Shown here piece by piece: positions 18,602 through 28,036 of a stretch of DNA of 64,000 bases; within the stretch, counting starts at the first letter, position 1; every line of letters begins with the position of its first letter. The position numbers and the translations under genes were made by a program. The notes below the pieces were generated by a model, which saw only the letters and a list, made by a program, of their open reading frames with translations, had not been told where the DNA came from and searched no databases. The stretch is from Prevotellaceae bacterium (GTDB lineage: Bacteria; Bacteroidota; Bacteroidia; Bacteroidales; Paludibacteraceae), in the NCBI GenBank assembly GCA_031271465.1, contig JAISVR010000001.1, positions 147,811-211,810 on the forward strand, given 5' to 3'.

Positions 18602-19915
18602 TTATTCTTCATCAATTTCGGTTTCTGCTGCTTCGCCGAGCATGGCGACAGATTGGTCTTGCGGAAGTTGTTGAACGGTTTTTAGCTTTCGTTCAATGGC
18701 TCGCGAACGGGTACCTACCACTTCGTCGAGGTTTTTTATACCGCCTTCGAGATTGCGCTTCACTCTTTCAAGCACTTCGTTAAACTTGCCAAACTCGGTT
18801 TTTACTGCACCGAGAATTTCCCACACTTCACTAGAGCGTTTTTCAATAGCCAGCGTGCGAAAGCCCATTTGCAAACTGCTGAGAAAAGCGACAAGATTTG
18901 TTGGACCTACCACGGTAACACGATACTGCCGTTGCAACAATTCGAAAAAGCCCGGACGACGGAGAATTTCGGCATATAAACCTTCGGTAGGGACAAACAA
19001 AATGGCGAAATCTGTTGTACGAGGCGGATTGATGTATTTTTCATAAATATCTTTGGCACAAAGCTTTACCGAGTTTTCAAATTGCTTTCCGAAGCTTTCT
19101 ACCATTTCGGGTGCGTTATCGTAGGCATCGAGGAGGCGTTGGTAATCTTCAAGTGGAAATTTGGAATCTACGGGTAGGAGTACCGGCTCGCCATCTGCAT
19201 TTTTGCCCGGCAACTTGATGGCGTATTCTACCACGCGCCGATCACCGGCAGGATGGTCGTTTTTGATATATTGCTCGGGCGAAAGAACCTGTTCAAGAAT
19301 TGCACCGAGCTGAATCTCTCCAAACGAACCACGCGATTTTACATTAGTGAGCACTTTTTTAAGGTCGCCCACACCTGTGGCAAGGCTTTGCATTTCGCCC
19401 AAACCTTTGTGTACTGCTTCAAGCCGCTCGTTGATGAGGCGAAACGATTCGTTGAAGCGTTTTTCTACGCTTGCCTGCAATTTTTCGTCTACTGTGTGAC
19501 GCATTTCTTCCAGCTTGGCATTGTTATCTTCTTGAATTTTAGCAAGTTTCACTTCTATCGTTTCACGAATTTCGCGCAGCTTGTCTTCGGTAGCTTTTCG
19601 AGTCATTTCGTTTCGAATAGATAAGTCGTCAAACTTTTGTCGTTGCCCTTCGCTAAAATCTTTGAGTTGTTGTGCAAAAAAATCGAAACGATTTTTGAGC
19701 GCGCTATTCAGTTCTTCTCGATTATCTTTGAGAGCCGTTTGCGTTTCGCCACGATTGCTGCGAAACTCTTCACGAATAAGAGGATCAAGTCGTGTGAGAT
19801 CGCTTCCAATACGGGTTAATTCGTCTCTTTTTATATCATTTTTATTTGTAAAAATGACAAATAAATTGGCAATGCTAAGCAATATCAGCAAGGCAAGAAG
19901 AATTGTAGTAAGCAT
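18602..19915 (-). CDS. rmuC: DNA recombination protein RmuC
   Basis: The N-terminal membrane anchor (residues 3-24) is followed by a long coiled coil (about 30-190) and the RmuC nuclease-like domain: KSRGSFGEIQLGAILEQVL, LPVDSKFPLEDYQRLLDAY and TDFAILFVPTEGLYAEIL. In E. coli rmuC loss changes the frequency of inversion at short inverted repeats; a PDDEXK-related fold is inferred for the family. That is of interest because this window is rich in inverted repeats. The 437 residues fit. A possible TATTTTTG element lies at 19942-19949 on the minus strand. Confidence 0.93.
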   Translation of the reverse strand: MLTTILLALLILLSIANLFVIFTNKNDIKRDELTRIGSDLTRLDPLIREEFRSNRGETQTALKDNREELNSALKNRFDFFAQQLKDFSEGQRQKFDDLSIRNEMTRKATEDKLREIRETIEVKLAKIQEDNNAKLEEMRHTVDEKLQASVEKRFNESFRLINERLEAVHKGLGEMQSLATGVGDLKKVLTNVKSRGSFGEIQLGAILEQVLSPEQYIKNDHPAGDRRVVEYAIKLPGKNADGEPVLLPVDSKFPLEDYQRLLDAYDNAPEMVESFGKQFENSVKLCAKDIYEKYINPPRTTDFAILFVPTEGLYAEILRRPGFFELLQRQYRVTVVGPTNLVAFLSSLQMGFRTLAIEKRSSEVWEILGAVKTEFGKFNEVLERVKRNLEGGIKNLDEVVGTRSRAIERKLKTVQQLPQDQSVAMLGEAAETEIDEE

Positions 19916-19949
19916 AAAGATTATTATTAATGGGATTTTGCAAAAATAA

Positions 19950-19990
19950 AAAAACGGAGAGATAAAAATGATTATCTCCCCGTTTTTTAT
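19950..19990 (-). terminator. Intrinsic terminator after ompA
   Basis: A stem of ACGGGGAGATAA paired with TTATCTCTCCGT (one mismatch) is followed on the minus strand by a T run. It lies between the stop of the OmpA-family gene and the start of rmuC. Confidence 0.7.
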
Positions 19991-20013
19991 TGTTAAATTA
20001 ATATTTTCGCGAC

Positions 20014-21258
20014 TTAGTGAATTACAAAACTTACGCGACGATTTTCACTGCGACCGGCAGCAGTACCGTTATCGGCAACAGGATTTGCTTCTCCCATACC
20101 TTTTACTTCAGTAATGCTTTCAGCAGATACACCACGCGAAACGAGGAAGTTTTTCACCGATTCGGCGCGTTGTTGCGACAGTTTGAGGTTGTATGCTTCC
20201 GAGCCTACATTGTCGGTATAACCGTAAATTTTGATTTTCTTATTACCTGCACCGTCTTTGAGTGTTTGTACAATTTTAGCAAGTGCATGTTGCGAATCGC
20301 CGGTAAAATGAGCCGAACCTGTATTAAATTTAATACCGTCTGATTCACCAAACGAAGCTGTAACAGGATGATTTTTCAAGTTGTTCAAATCTCTTTCGAG
20401 TTGTTTTACTTTATCGTCCAAACGGGCGATATCTGATTTTGAAGCAACATGGTTCGCTTTTTGTTCTACTTCGTCTACTTTGTTATTCAATTCGCCAAGT
20501 TGATTTTCAATGCCTTGAATTTTTCGGTCGTATGGACTCAAATCTATTTTTTCAGCATTGTAAAGGTCAGCATAGTATTCTTTCACGCTGGCATCACGCA
20601 CATGAGCTTTGCCTTTGCCATGGAATTTGAAGCGGAAACCAATGTTTGCCGAAACGCCATCATTGTTCCAAAGCCCTTGTTCTCCTGTACCCAAAGCATC
20701 AACTACATAGCTGCGATATTGTCCTTCGAGTACGAGCGCGAAGCTAGAGCTAAAGTTGTAGTTGTATGCCAAACTTGCTACAGCTACCGGCGAGAATTGA
20801 TTTTCTTCTTTTTTAGCTCCGCCACCGAGTTCTCCCCAAGGCTCTTTGCTGAAAAATGCAGCTCCGATTCCGGCATTACCGTAGAAGGTACCTTTTTTCC
20901 AAAATCCTTTACGAGTAGGAGCCAGCAAATTCGACAGGTTCACTTCGTTATTGAACACGATGTCAATAGTGCTTGCTTCCAAACCTTTGCGATTGTAAGT
21001 AAACCAACCACCTTCAATACCAAAACCATAGTAAGGGTTCACGGTGTAATCGATTCTGACGATTGGAGCAGCCCAACCGGCATTGTTAAGATACTTTTCC
21101 CCTTTGCTCCAGTCAGATTGACCTGCGTCGGGTTTTACTCGGTAGTAATCAATACCACCTTTGACTGCTACCGACCAATGGGCATAGTCAGCAGACTGCG
21201 CAGCCATGTTGCCAATACAAGCAACACCCACGGCTAACATTGTAATAAACTTTTTCAT
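20014..21258 (-). CDS. OmpA-family outer-membrane protein
   Basis: Signal peptide MKKFITMLAVGVACIGNMAAQ, then an N-terminal eight-strand-like barrel (about residues 25-215), a coiled coil with heptads (GIENQLGELNNKVDEVEQKA, residues 250-300) and a C-terminal OmpA peptidoglycan-binding domain (IKIYGYTDNVGSEAYNLKLS, then the AESVKNFLVSRGV helix and GRSENRRVSFVIH end). It would tie the outer membrane to peptidoglycan. It has its own promoter (21315-21322) with a leader of about 50 bases and a terminator after it, so it is a single-gene unit, as expected for an abundant structural protein. Confidence 0.92.
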   Translation of the reverse strand: MKKFITMLAVGVACIGNMAAQSADYAHWSVAVKGGIDYYRVKPDAGQSDWSKGEKYLNNAGWAAPIVRIDYTVNPYYGFGIEGGWFTYNRKGLEASTIDIVFNNEVNLSNLLAPTRKGFWKKGTFYGNAGIGAAFFSKEPWGELGGGAKKEENQFSPVAVASLAYNYNFSSSFALVLEGQYRSYVVDALGTGEQGLWNNDGVSANIGFRFKFHGKGKAHVRDASVKEYYADLYNAEKIDLSPYDRKIQGIENQLGELNNKVDEVEQKANHVASKSDIARLDDKVKQLERDLNNLKNHPVTASFGESDGIKFNTGSAHFTGDSQHALAKIVQTLKDGAGNKKIKIYGYTDNVGSEAYNLKLSQQRAESVKNFLVSRGVSAESITEVKGMGEANPVADNGTAAGRSENRRVSFVIH

Positions 21259-21314
21259 TGTTTTGTAAAATTAAAAAAATTAATAAAAATTTCGAAACAG
21301 TAATTATTTTTTTG

Positions 21315-21322
21315 CAAAGATA
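21315..21322 (-). promoter_or_regulatory. Bacteroidota -7 element upstream of the OmpA-family gene
   Basis: TATCTTTG on the minus strand, an exact TAnnTTTG match, 57 bases before the start and four bases beyond the stop of the preceding sugar transferase gene. Confidence 0.6.
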
Positions 21323-21325
21323 TAA

Positions 21326-22729
21326 TTAATATGCATTTTTATCACCTTTTATCATCAAAATTATTGTTTTAAAGATAATTTTTATGTCGAGCCAGAATGT
21401 CCAGTTCTCTAAATACCATACATCGTACTCTACACGAATCTTCATTTCACTCAAATTTCGAGTTTCTCCCCGATAGCCATTTACCTGTGCCCAACCGGTA
21501 ATACCGGGCTTTGCCCAGTGTCGAAGCATGTACTTGTCTATCAGTTTGGAATACTGCTCGGTGTGGTTCAACATATGCGGACGAGGACCTATGATACTCA
21601 TATCGCCTTTGAGTACATTCCAAAACTGGGGTAATTCGTCTAAATTACTATGTCGTAGAAAAGCTCCGATTCCGGTTACACGCTCATCGCCTCGCGTAGC
21701 CTGTTTTTCGTCGCTTTCTATATTTTGTTTCATTGAGCGAAATTTATAACATACAAAACTTTTGCCTTTTTTGCCGGTGCGCTTTTGTTTGAAGAAAATA
21801 TCTCCTTTCGACGATAATTTTATCAAGCTTCCAAAAATAAGAAACAATAGCGGAAAGAGCAAAAGCAGGAAAAGAAAAGATACTACGACATCGAAGGTTC
21901 GCTTTATAAATCGGGCTACATAGCTTTCGAGCGGCTCGGAGCGCAGGGAAATGAGCGGCAAATCGTCGACAAATTGTAAATTGACTTTTCGGGTTAAAAA
22001 ACGCGAAAAATCGGGCACGAAATAAAATGTAATGAATGATTTTTCGGCATAATCAAGTATTGGTAGAGCTCTTCGGTCGTCGCCCGCAGGCAAGGCACAA
22101 AAAATTTCGTCTATTTTGTTGGCTTGCAGGTAAGGCAACACATCGTCGAGCTTCCCCAGCAACAAAGATTTTTCAACCACTATGTTTTTATGTTCCCGAT
22201 TGTCAAAAAATCCCTTTAATCGGTAGCTGTTATAGGCATTGCCTATTATTTGTTCTTGCACGGCAACTGCCATATTACCCGTTCCAAGTACAATTACATT
22301 GTGTATGTTGCTGCGCCGTTGGCGAATTAATTTGATAATTTTGCTCAAAGCACGACGATAACCTACAATAAATAGAAATTCAAGCAAGAACAGTGTAATT
22401 ACATAACGGAATGTAAATTCGTGTAATTTCTCAGTAAACACTACTACAACAAACAGCATCAAAAATTGTGTAAGAAGTATCTTGCTCACTCTGTCAAGGA
22501 TCTCTTCCATACGCACATTGCGTCGATGAAACACAATTCCCCATACAGAGAAACTCCACAAATAGGCTACATTGAGATAGATATAAACATGTTTATCGTG
22601 GAGAAAAAAATCGGAAGAAAGATGCGTTTTGTTAAGCCAATATGCTAACAAGAAAGAGGCGTTTATAATAAGCAATTCGCCTATCATCACCAACCATTTA
22701 ATGTGTGAATAATTTTTCTCTGAATGCAT
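21326..22729 (-). CDS. Undecaprenyl-phosphate sugar phosphotransferase (WcaJ-type initiating transferase)
   Basis: 467 residues. The N-terminus has four to five membrane helices (residues 10-125), the middle is a Rossmann-like domain starting NVIVLGTGNMAVAVQ, and from about 265 comes the bacterial sugar transferase domain (KRTFDVVVSFLFLLLL, KQKRTGKKGKSFVCYKFRSM, SNLDELPQFWNVLKGDMS, IGPRPHM). It starts exopolysaccharide repeat units by placing a sugar phosphate, often glucose-1-P, on undecaprenyl phosphate. It follows wzc by 22 bases and forms an operon with wza and wzc. Remaining glycosyltransferases, flippase and polymerase for this polymer are not adjacent. Confidence 0.92.
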   Translation of the reverse strand: MHSEKNYSHIKWLVMIGELLIINASFLLAYWLNKTHLSSDFFLHDKHVYIYLNVAYLWSFSVWGIVFHRRNVRMEEILDRVSKILLTQFLMLFVVVVFTEKLHEFTFRYVITLFLLEFLFIVGYRRALSKIIKLIRQRRSNIHNVIVLGTGNMAVAVQEQIIGNAYNSYRLKGFFDNREHKNIVVEKSLLLGKLDDVLPYLQANKIDEIFCALPAGDDRRALPILDYAEKSFITFYFVPDFSRFLTRKVNLQFVDDLPLISLRSEPLESYVARFIKRTFDVVVSFLFLLLLFPLLFLIFGSLIKLSSKGDIFFKQKRTGKKGKSFVCYKFRSMKQNIESDEKQATRGDERVTGIGAFLRHSNLDELPQFWNVLKGDMSIIGPRPHMLNHTEQYSKLIDKYMLRHWAKPGITGWAQVNGYRGETRNLSEMKIRVEYDVWYLENWTFWLDIKIIFKTIILMIKGDKNAY

Positions 22730-22751
22730 TCTATCAATTCTTTCCTCTTAT

Positions 22752-25109
22752 TTATTTTTTTATAAGACACTGCAACAATCGCTGTATTCCCTTTCTTTTT
22801 ACATCTTCTTCTTTCGAATAATATCCGTAATGATATCCGGCACGGTAACCTCGATTTTTCTTTACGCTCGAATCGTTAAGCACCAAATAGATATCGGACA
22901 GTTTTTTGTTTTCGTAGAGTTCGTTTATAAACTGCACACTGTCTTTATCCGATTGTTTTTCACGCACAACATAGAGTGTGAGGTCAGATACACGGTTTAC
23001 AAGGAATGTATCCGAAACAATGCCTACCGGCGCAGTGTCTACAATAATATAATCGTATCGTTTGCGTAATTTTTCAAACAATTTATCCAATTCGGGTTTT
23101 CCAAGCAGTTCATTAGGATTTGGCGGAATAATTCCTCCGGGCAACACATCCAGATTGTCGCTATTTGGAGCTTTCACTATCAATTCGTCAAGCGGATGCC
23201 CCATTGCCAAATAACTTGTAATACCATGTTGTGCTTTAATATCCAAATAATTTGCTACACTTGGATTGCGAATATCAAGCCCAACAAGAAGCACCTTTTT
23301 GTCGATAAGAGCAAAAGTATAAGCCAAATTAGCACTTACAAAACTCTTGCCTTCGTTACTCATAGTGGAAGTAACGGTGATTACTTTTTTGTCTTCCGAG
23401 CCGAGAATAAATTGCAAATTATTACGCAACAGACGGAATAATTCTGTGTCGCTCGAATTGTCATTAGCTGTAACAACAATTCTCTTGTTAGTTTTATTAG
23501 TAGATAATTCACCTAAAACAGGAGCTTTAGAGAGTTCTGTCAATTCTTCACTGCTGCTTATCTCGAAGGTTAACAGATTTTTGAGATAAATAATGCCTAT
23601 CGGCAACAGCAACCCGAGTAGAAATGCAGCAACCAGGATGATACCCGTTTTTGGTGAAACAGGGTCGGCATCTGCGCGGGCATAGGACACCACTTTGGCT
23701 TTTGGTGATGTAGCTGCAAGGGCAAGACTTGATTCTTCACGCTTTTGCAGCAGGAAAAGGTAAAGTGATTCTTTAATTTGCTGTTGGCGTTTTATTTCTA
23801 AAAATTCACGCTCAATTCGGGGAATTTGCTGAATTTTACCCACCGTTTGTGTGCTTTCCAAGCCGAGGTCTTTTTTAGCAATAGCCAGCGTTTTGCGCAC
23901 ATTGACAATATTCGACTTTATTCCCTGGCGCATCGTTTCTAGTTGATTAACTTTATTTTCGAGTACCGGATTTGAGGCTGTCGAAGCCCGCTGAATGCGC
24001 TCTTTATCAAGCGACATTTCGTTGTATCGGTTAATAAGCTCAGCAAGTCCGGGGTCAGTGATGCCAAGATTTGGTATTAATCGGTCGCGATTTTGATTGT
24101 CGTTAATAAATTGCTCCACAAACTGAATGATGTTGAGTTGTGTTTCCACTTCATAAAGTTTACTTTCATTGTGTCCGCTTTGGCTGATAAACAACTGGGC
24201 TTCACTCGAAATATCGGTAATTTTATTACGAGTTTTAAATGTTTCCACATCTTTTTCCACATTTGAAAGTTCACCGGTAAGCGATTTTAATCGCTCATCA
24301 ATGAACGACGAAGTGTTAATGGTTATCTGGTTTTTGTCATCAACTGCTTGTTTATTGTACAGATCTACAAAACTGTTTAGAAAATCTTTCCCGCGCTCCG
24401 TATTTTCGTCAATAAACGAAATATTGAGCACACTCGAAGTCTTAGTAGCGGGCACAATGTTGAAAGTTTTGGAGTAATTTACCGCCATTTTTTCAGGATT
24501 GTAAATGCTCAGTGCAAGTTTATCGGGAATTTCGGCAAGCGGCAACACAGGTTGTAAAACTACTGTACCAAATGGATAGCGAAGAGTGGCAGGGAAACTG
24601 CTAACGGTAATGCTTTGATAGTGTGTATCTTCACATTCGGCAGTAAACGAGTAGCTATTATTTTCTTCCTTGGTAATTTTGATTTCAATTGCCTTATGCA
24701 AAGTGTCGAGATCAATATTTTTTATTTCGACAAAAAACGGGGCTGGATAAAGTATGGGTTTCTGCAATTTGTCGGCAGCACGGAATTCCACATTATATTT
24801 TGTGAAAATGATAGCTGTTTTTATTAAATCTGCCGATTTGAATACTTCAATTTCATTGCTGACATTATTCTTACCATTACCCAATCCGAGGTTACTTAAA
24901 ACGGAAAAATCACCTACCCCTTGCTCTTCGTCTTTGATAAGAACCGAAGTGCCTATTGTGTATTGCTTATTCGTACAAGCTATATATGCACAAGCTATTG
25001 CCACAAAAACAAGAGCAGTAAGACAAATTAGTTTCCAATAAGGCAGGTATTGCCGAATCAGTTTTTTAATATTAATTTCATCAGAGTTGTTATTCTGGTT
25101 GGCACTCAT
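22752..25109 (-). CDS. wzc: Polysaccharide co-polymerase / tyrosine autokinase (Wzc-type)
   Basis: 785 residues. A Wzz-type N-terminus has a membrane helix at residues 32-50 and a second at about 485-507. In between is a long periplasmic coiled coil and the GNVR-like end IERVEFLEIKRQQQIKESLY-type region (here IPRIEREFLEIKRQQQ). The cytoplasmic BY-kinase has Walker A (MSNEGKSFVSANLA), Walker A' (LLVGLDIRNPS) and Walker B (YIIVDTAPVG), and a C-terminal tyrosine cluster (YRAGYHYGYY) for autophosphorylation. It controls chain length and export of a capsule or exopolysaccharide with the outer-membrane Wza gene 14 bases upstream. Confidence 0.94.
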   Translation of the reverse strand: MSANQNNNSDEINIKKLIRQYLPYWKLICLTALVFVAIACAYIACTNKQYTIGTSVLIKDEEQGVGDFSVLSNLGLGNGKNNVSNEIEVFKSADLIKTAIIFTKYNVEFRAADKLQKPILYPAPFFVEIKNIDLDTLHKAIEIKITKEENNSYSFTAECEDTHYQSITVSSFPATLRYPFGTVVLQPVLPLAEIPDKLALSIYNPEKMAVNYSKTFNIVPATKTSSVLNISFIDENTERGKDFLNSFVDLYNKQAVDDKNQITINTSSFIDERLKSLTGELSNVEKDVETFKTRNKITDISSEAQLFISQSGHNESKLYEVETQLNIIQFVEQFINDNQNRDRLIPNLGITDPGLAELINRYNEMSLDKERIQRASTASNPVLENKVNQLETMRQGIKSNIVNVRKTLAIAKKDLGLESTQTVGKIQQIPRIEREFLEIKRQQQIKESLYLFLLQKREESSLALAATSPKAKVVSYARADADPVSPKTGIILVAAFLLGLLLPIGIIYLKNLLTFEISSSEELTELSKAPVLGELSTNKTNKRIVVTANDNSSDTELFRLLRNNLQFILGSEDKKVITVTSTMSNEGKSFVSANLAYTFALIDKKVLLVGLDIRNPSVANYLDIKAQHGITSYLAMGHPLDELIVKAPNSDNLDVLPGGIIPPNPNELLGKPELDKLFEKLRKRYDYIIVDTAPVGIVSDTFLVNRVSDLTLYVVREKQSDKDSVQFINELYENKKLSDIYLVLNDSSVKKNRGYRAGYHYGYYSKEEDVKRKGIQRLLQCLIKK

Positions 25110-25123
25110 ACTCTTTTTTCAAG

Positions 25124-25915
25124 TTATTTTAAAATATTGACTATCAGAGATGTTAAGCTGATTAAAATAGAGGTAACCGAAACCGACATTGTTTCGGCTG
25201 CACCGATACCCGCAGAACGAGCACGCGCGTTGTTTACCTGTACATACAGCACATCGTTTTGTTTGAGGTAGTAGTAAGGCGACGACAGCAAGTTTTTGTC
25301 CTGCAGGTCGATACGCACGGTTTCTTTTTTGCCGTTTTCGTCTTCGCGAATAAGCAATACATTATCGCGTCGTCCGTAGAGCGACATATCGCCTGCCATA
25401 GCCAAGGCTTCGAATAACGAAACTTTTTCGCTTGCAATAGTATAAGTGCCCGGATGGGTAACTTCACCTAATACTGAGATTTTGAAATTTATATAGCGAA
25501 TCACCACAATAGGTTCTTCTTTGAGATAAGCAGGATAAATTTTATTTTTGATTTCTTCTTCCACCTCTCGCTTGGTTTTTCCATTTACGAAAATTTTACC
25601 AATAACAGGGAAAAAAACACTTCCGTCGGCATCAACAAAATAGGTTTGTAACGACGATTGGGCAGATTGTATATTGGTGCCCGAAAATTGCTGCGGCGTA
25701 AGCATCATATTGAAACTTGCTGCGGCTTCGGGCGTAGTAGTGTTTACCACAATAGTAAGTTGATCTCCTTTATAAATGCGCGGTTCAGGTATACCTGCGC
25801 TACTCACGGTGTCATTGCCTGCATCTTTCAAATAGGGAATTTTCTTCCCCGCCGAACAAGCCGTTAAAAAAATCACTCCAAACACAAAAAAATATTTTAC
25901 GGTCGTGCTTTTCAT
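25124..25915 (-). CDS. wza: Outer-membrane polysaccharide export lipoprotein (Wza-type, SLBB)
   Basis: A lipoprotein signal with lipobox-like LTACSAG (Cys at about residue 20). Next is the Poly_export domain (YKGDQLTIVV, then VDADGSVFFPVIGKIFVNGK) and an SLBB domain (FKISVLGEVTHPGTYTIAS, LFEALAMAGDM), ending in a hydrophobic stretch (VTSILISLTSLIVNIL) that may span the outer membrane. It forms the export channel for the polymer handled by Wzc. It is the first gene of a three-gene minus-strand operon. A -7 element at 26051-26058 implies a leader of about 130 bases. Confidence 0.93.
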   Translation of the reverse strand: MKSTTVKYFFVFGVIFLTACSAGKKIPYLKDAGNDTVSSAGIPEPRIYKGDQLTIVVNTTTPEAAASFNMMLTPQQFSGTNIQSAQSSLQTYFVDADGSVFFPVIGKIFVNGKTKREVEEEIKNKIYPAYLKEEPIVVIRYINFKISVLGEVTHPGTYTIASEKVSLFEALAMAGDMSLYGRRDNVLLIREDENGKKETVRIDLQDKNLLSSPYYYLKQNDVLYVQVNNARARSAGIGAAETMSVSVTSILISLTSLIVNILK

Positions 25916-26050
25916 CTCCTTTTAATAATCATTTCTATTTTAATTTGAGTAGCAAAAACATTGATTTTTAATGCGAAAACCCATGTAAAAAACGCTAATA
26001 ATCAGTTGTTTATAAAAATATACAAATTAAAAAAACTCTTAATTTTTCGC

Positions 26051-26058
26051 CAAAGATA
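26051..26058 (-). promoter_or_regulatory. Bacteroidota -7 element for the wza-wzc operon
   Basis: TATCTTTG on the minus strand, an exact TAnnTTTG match, about 136 bases before the wza start. Capsule operons in Bacteroidales often have long regulated leaders; no clear terminator hairpin is seen inside this one. Confidence 0.5.
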
Positions 26059-26076
26059 AGCTAAATCATTTAAAAG

Positions 26077-26107
26077 AAAAAAGCTTTTTAACAAAAAAAG
26101 CTTTTCT
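26077..26107 (-). terminator. Probable intrinsic terminator after corA
   Basis: An AAGCTTTTT / AAAAAGCTT inverted repeat of about nine base pairs is followed by a T-rich run on the minus strand. It lies between the corA stop and the wza promoter. The stem is AT-rich, so it would be weak. Confidence 0.45.
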
Positions 26108-26129
26108 AACTTGCTAAAATCACTGTTTT

Positions 26130-27077
26130 TCAGAGCCATTTCCGCTTGCGAAAGTAATATAATACGGCAACCGAAAATAACACCATTAACGCAATAGAGA
26201 ATGGGTAACCCCAGCGCCAGGTCAATTCGGGCATAAAGCGGAAATTCATACCATAAAGGCTCGCTATGAGCGTGGGCGGCATAAAAATAACCGACACCAC
26301 GGTGAAGATTTTGATAATTTTATTTTGCTGCAAATTTACCAAACCGAGAAAGGTATCTTGCAGATAATCAAGGCGGTCGAACCCAAACCGGATGTATTCA
26401 AACATCGAGTTAATGTCTTTTATTACCATCGTAAGTCGCTGCAAGAGTTCGTGCGGGAAAAGGCTTGATTTGAGCAGATTCGATACCATGCGTTGCTTGT
26501 CCATGATATTTTGCCGAACCACCATCACCTTTTCCTGCATTTCTTTAATTTGCAACAGGATATCCTGGTCGAGGTCGGCATCGGTATTCAGCGTTCTACT
26601 GAGTGCCGAAATTTGGTCGGTGAGTTCTTCAATCACATCGGCGTCGTATTCCACGCGGGTTTCGAGCAATGTAACAAGCACATGATAACCCGTGGGAAAA
26701 TTCCGGGGATTGGCATAAATTTTCTTCACCGTTTCGTTAAACGATTTGAAACCCGTGTTACGCACCGACACCAGAATATTGTTTTTCACGATAAACGACA
26801 CCGGTTCGAGGGTAAAATTATCGAGCAAAAAACCGGCATTTGCCACAATACTGTCGTCGGTCTGGATAAAACGCGACGACATTTCTATTTCCTCAATTTC
26901 TTCGTCTTCCTGAATATAAATTTTCAAGAATTGTTCGAGTTCGGTTTCCGTAGCCTCGGGCACATCGTTGAGGTCTATCCAAATTAAATCCTGTTTATCG
27001 ACCCGTTTGAGCGTTTCGATTGATTTTGATATTTTGAGTCTACCGTTTTCACGATAAAATAATTTTAATTCCGACAT
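26130..27077 (-). CDS. corA: Magnesium/cobalt transporter CorA
   Basis: 315 residues, the standard CorA length. A large cytoplasmic alpha/beta domain is followed by the long stalk helix and two C-terminal membrane helices. The selectivity motif YGMNFRFMPEL sits between the helices and the end is the basic YFRKRKWL. The pentamer takes up Mg2+. It follows rsmA by 40 bases in the same orientation and may share its transcript. Confidence 0.95.
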   Translation of the reverse strand: MSELKLFYRENGRLKISKSIETLKRVDKQDLIWIDLNDVPEATETELEQFLKIYIQEDEEIEEIEMSSRFIQTDDSIVANAGFLLDNFTLEPVSFIVKNNILVSVRNTGFKSFNETVKKIYANPRNFPTGYHVLVTLLETRVEYDADVIEELTDQISALSRTLNTDADLDQDILLQIKEMQEKVMVVRQNIMDKQRMVSNLLKSSLFPHELLQRLTMVIKDINSMFEYIRFGFDRLDYLQDTFLGLVNLQQNKIIKIFTVVSVIFMPPTLIASLYGMNFRFMPELTWRWGYPFSIALMVLFSVAVLYYFRKRKWL

Positions 27078-27117
27078 GATGTAATTTACAATTTAAGATT
27101 TACAACTTACGATTTTT

Positions 27118-27891
27118 TCACTCTCCTTGTTCGATGAGATTTGTCAAACTGATAAAATCATCCACCGAAAGTTGCTCCGGTCGGAGAGCAAACACAGGGA
27201 GTTCGAGTATCGTATTATCGGCACCTGCAAGCTGTTTGAGCGAATTGCGCATCTGCTTGCGCCGCTGATTGAAGGCGGTTTTCACTACGGCAGAAAAAAG
27301 TTTTTCGTTACAGGCAAGCTGTTCACGACTGTTGCGCGTGAGGCGTATTACTGCCGATTTCACCTTTGGCGGCGGGTCAAATACATTTTCATGCACCGTA
27401 AAAAGATATTCAATATCGTAGTAGGCTTGCAAAAAAACGCTCAAAATTCCGTAAGTTTTACTGCCCGGAGGCTCGGCAAGTCGCTCGGCAACCTCTTTTT
27501 GTATCATACCTACGCAGCAGGGAATCTGGTTTTTATAGTCGAGAATTTTGAAAAAAATCTGGCTTGAAATATTGTATGGAAAATTGCCTATTACCGCAAA
27601 TTTATCGGGAAAAAGCAAAGTCAAATCAAGCTTCAAAAAATCGGTTTCGAGCACATGAAGCTGTGGATAATATTTGCGCAGATATTGTACCGATTCACCG
27701 TCGAGTTCGACAGCTGTAAGATTTATTTTCGGATTTTTGAGGAGAAATTGAGTGAGAACGCCTGTGCCGGGACCAACTTCAAGCACATGCCGAGATGCCT
27801 CGGGCGGCAAACTCGCAGCAATACGACAAGCTATTTCCATATCGCACAGGAAATGCTGCCCCAAATGTTTTTTGGCACGCACTTTGGTCAT
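27118..27891 (-). CDS. rsmA: 16S rRNA dimethyladenosine transferase
   Basis: A 257-residue SAM-dependent methyltransferase. The N-terminal KKHLGQHFLCD and the SAM loop EVGPGTGVLTQFLL are followed by VELDGESVQYL, the catalytic IGNFPYNISSQI (NFPY variant of NLPY) and the C-terminal KTAFNQRRKQMRNSL. It dimethylates two adjacent adenines near the 3' end of 16S rRNA (A1518, A1519 in E. coli) during 30S maturation. It has its own -7 element (27969-27976) back to back with that of the divergent GtrA-like gene. Confidence 0.96.
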   Translation of the reverse strand: MTKVRAKKHLGQHFLCDMEIACRIAASLPPEASRHVLEVGPGTGVLTQFLLKNPKINLTAVELDGESVQYLRKYYPQLHVLETDFLKLDLTLLFPDKFAVIGNFPYNISSQIFFKILDYKNQIPCCVGMIQKEVAERLAEPPGSKTYGILSVFLQAYYDIEYLFTVHENVFDPPPKVKSAVIRLTRNSREQLACNEKLFSAVVKTAFNQRRKQMRNSLKQLAGADNTILELPVFALRPEQLSVDDFISLTNLIEQGE

Positions 27892-27937
27892 AACTATGGT
27901 AATCGTCGGTCATGGCGTTTTTTATTGAAAAATAATT

Positions 27938-27945
27938 TAACTTTG
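27938..27945 (+). promoter_or_regulatory. Bacteroidota -7 element upstream of the GtrA-like gene
   Basis: TAACTTTG fits the TAnnTTTG consensus and lies about 90 bases before the start at 28037. Confidence 0.45.
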
Positions 27946-27968
27946 CAGCGATTTTTTAAATCGGCGGA

Positions 27969-27976
27969 CAAAGATA
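27969..27976 (-). promoter_or_regulatory. Bacteroidota -7 element upstream of rsmA
   Basis: TATCTTTG on the minus strand, an exact consensus match about 78 bases before the rsmA start. Confidence 0.5.
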
Positions 27977-28036
27977 AGAATTAAACTTTACGAAACAAAG
28001 TTCGGTGCAAGCCAATTACGAACTACGGACTAAAAA

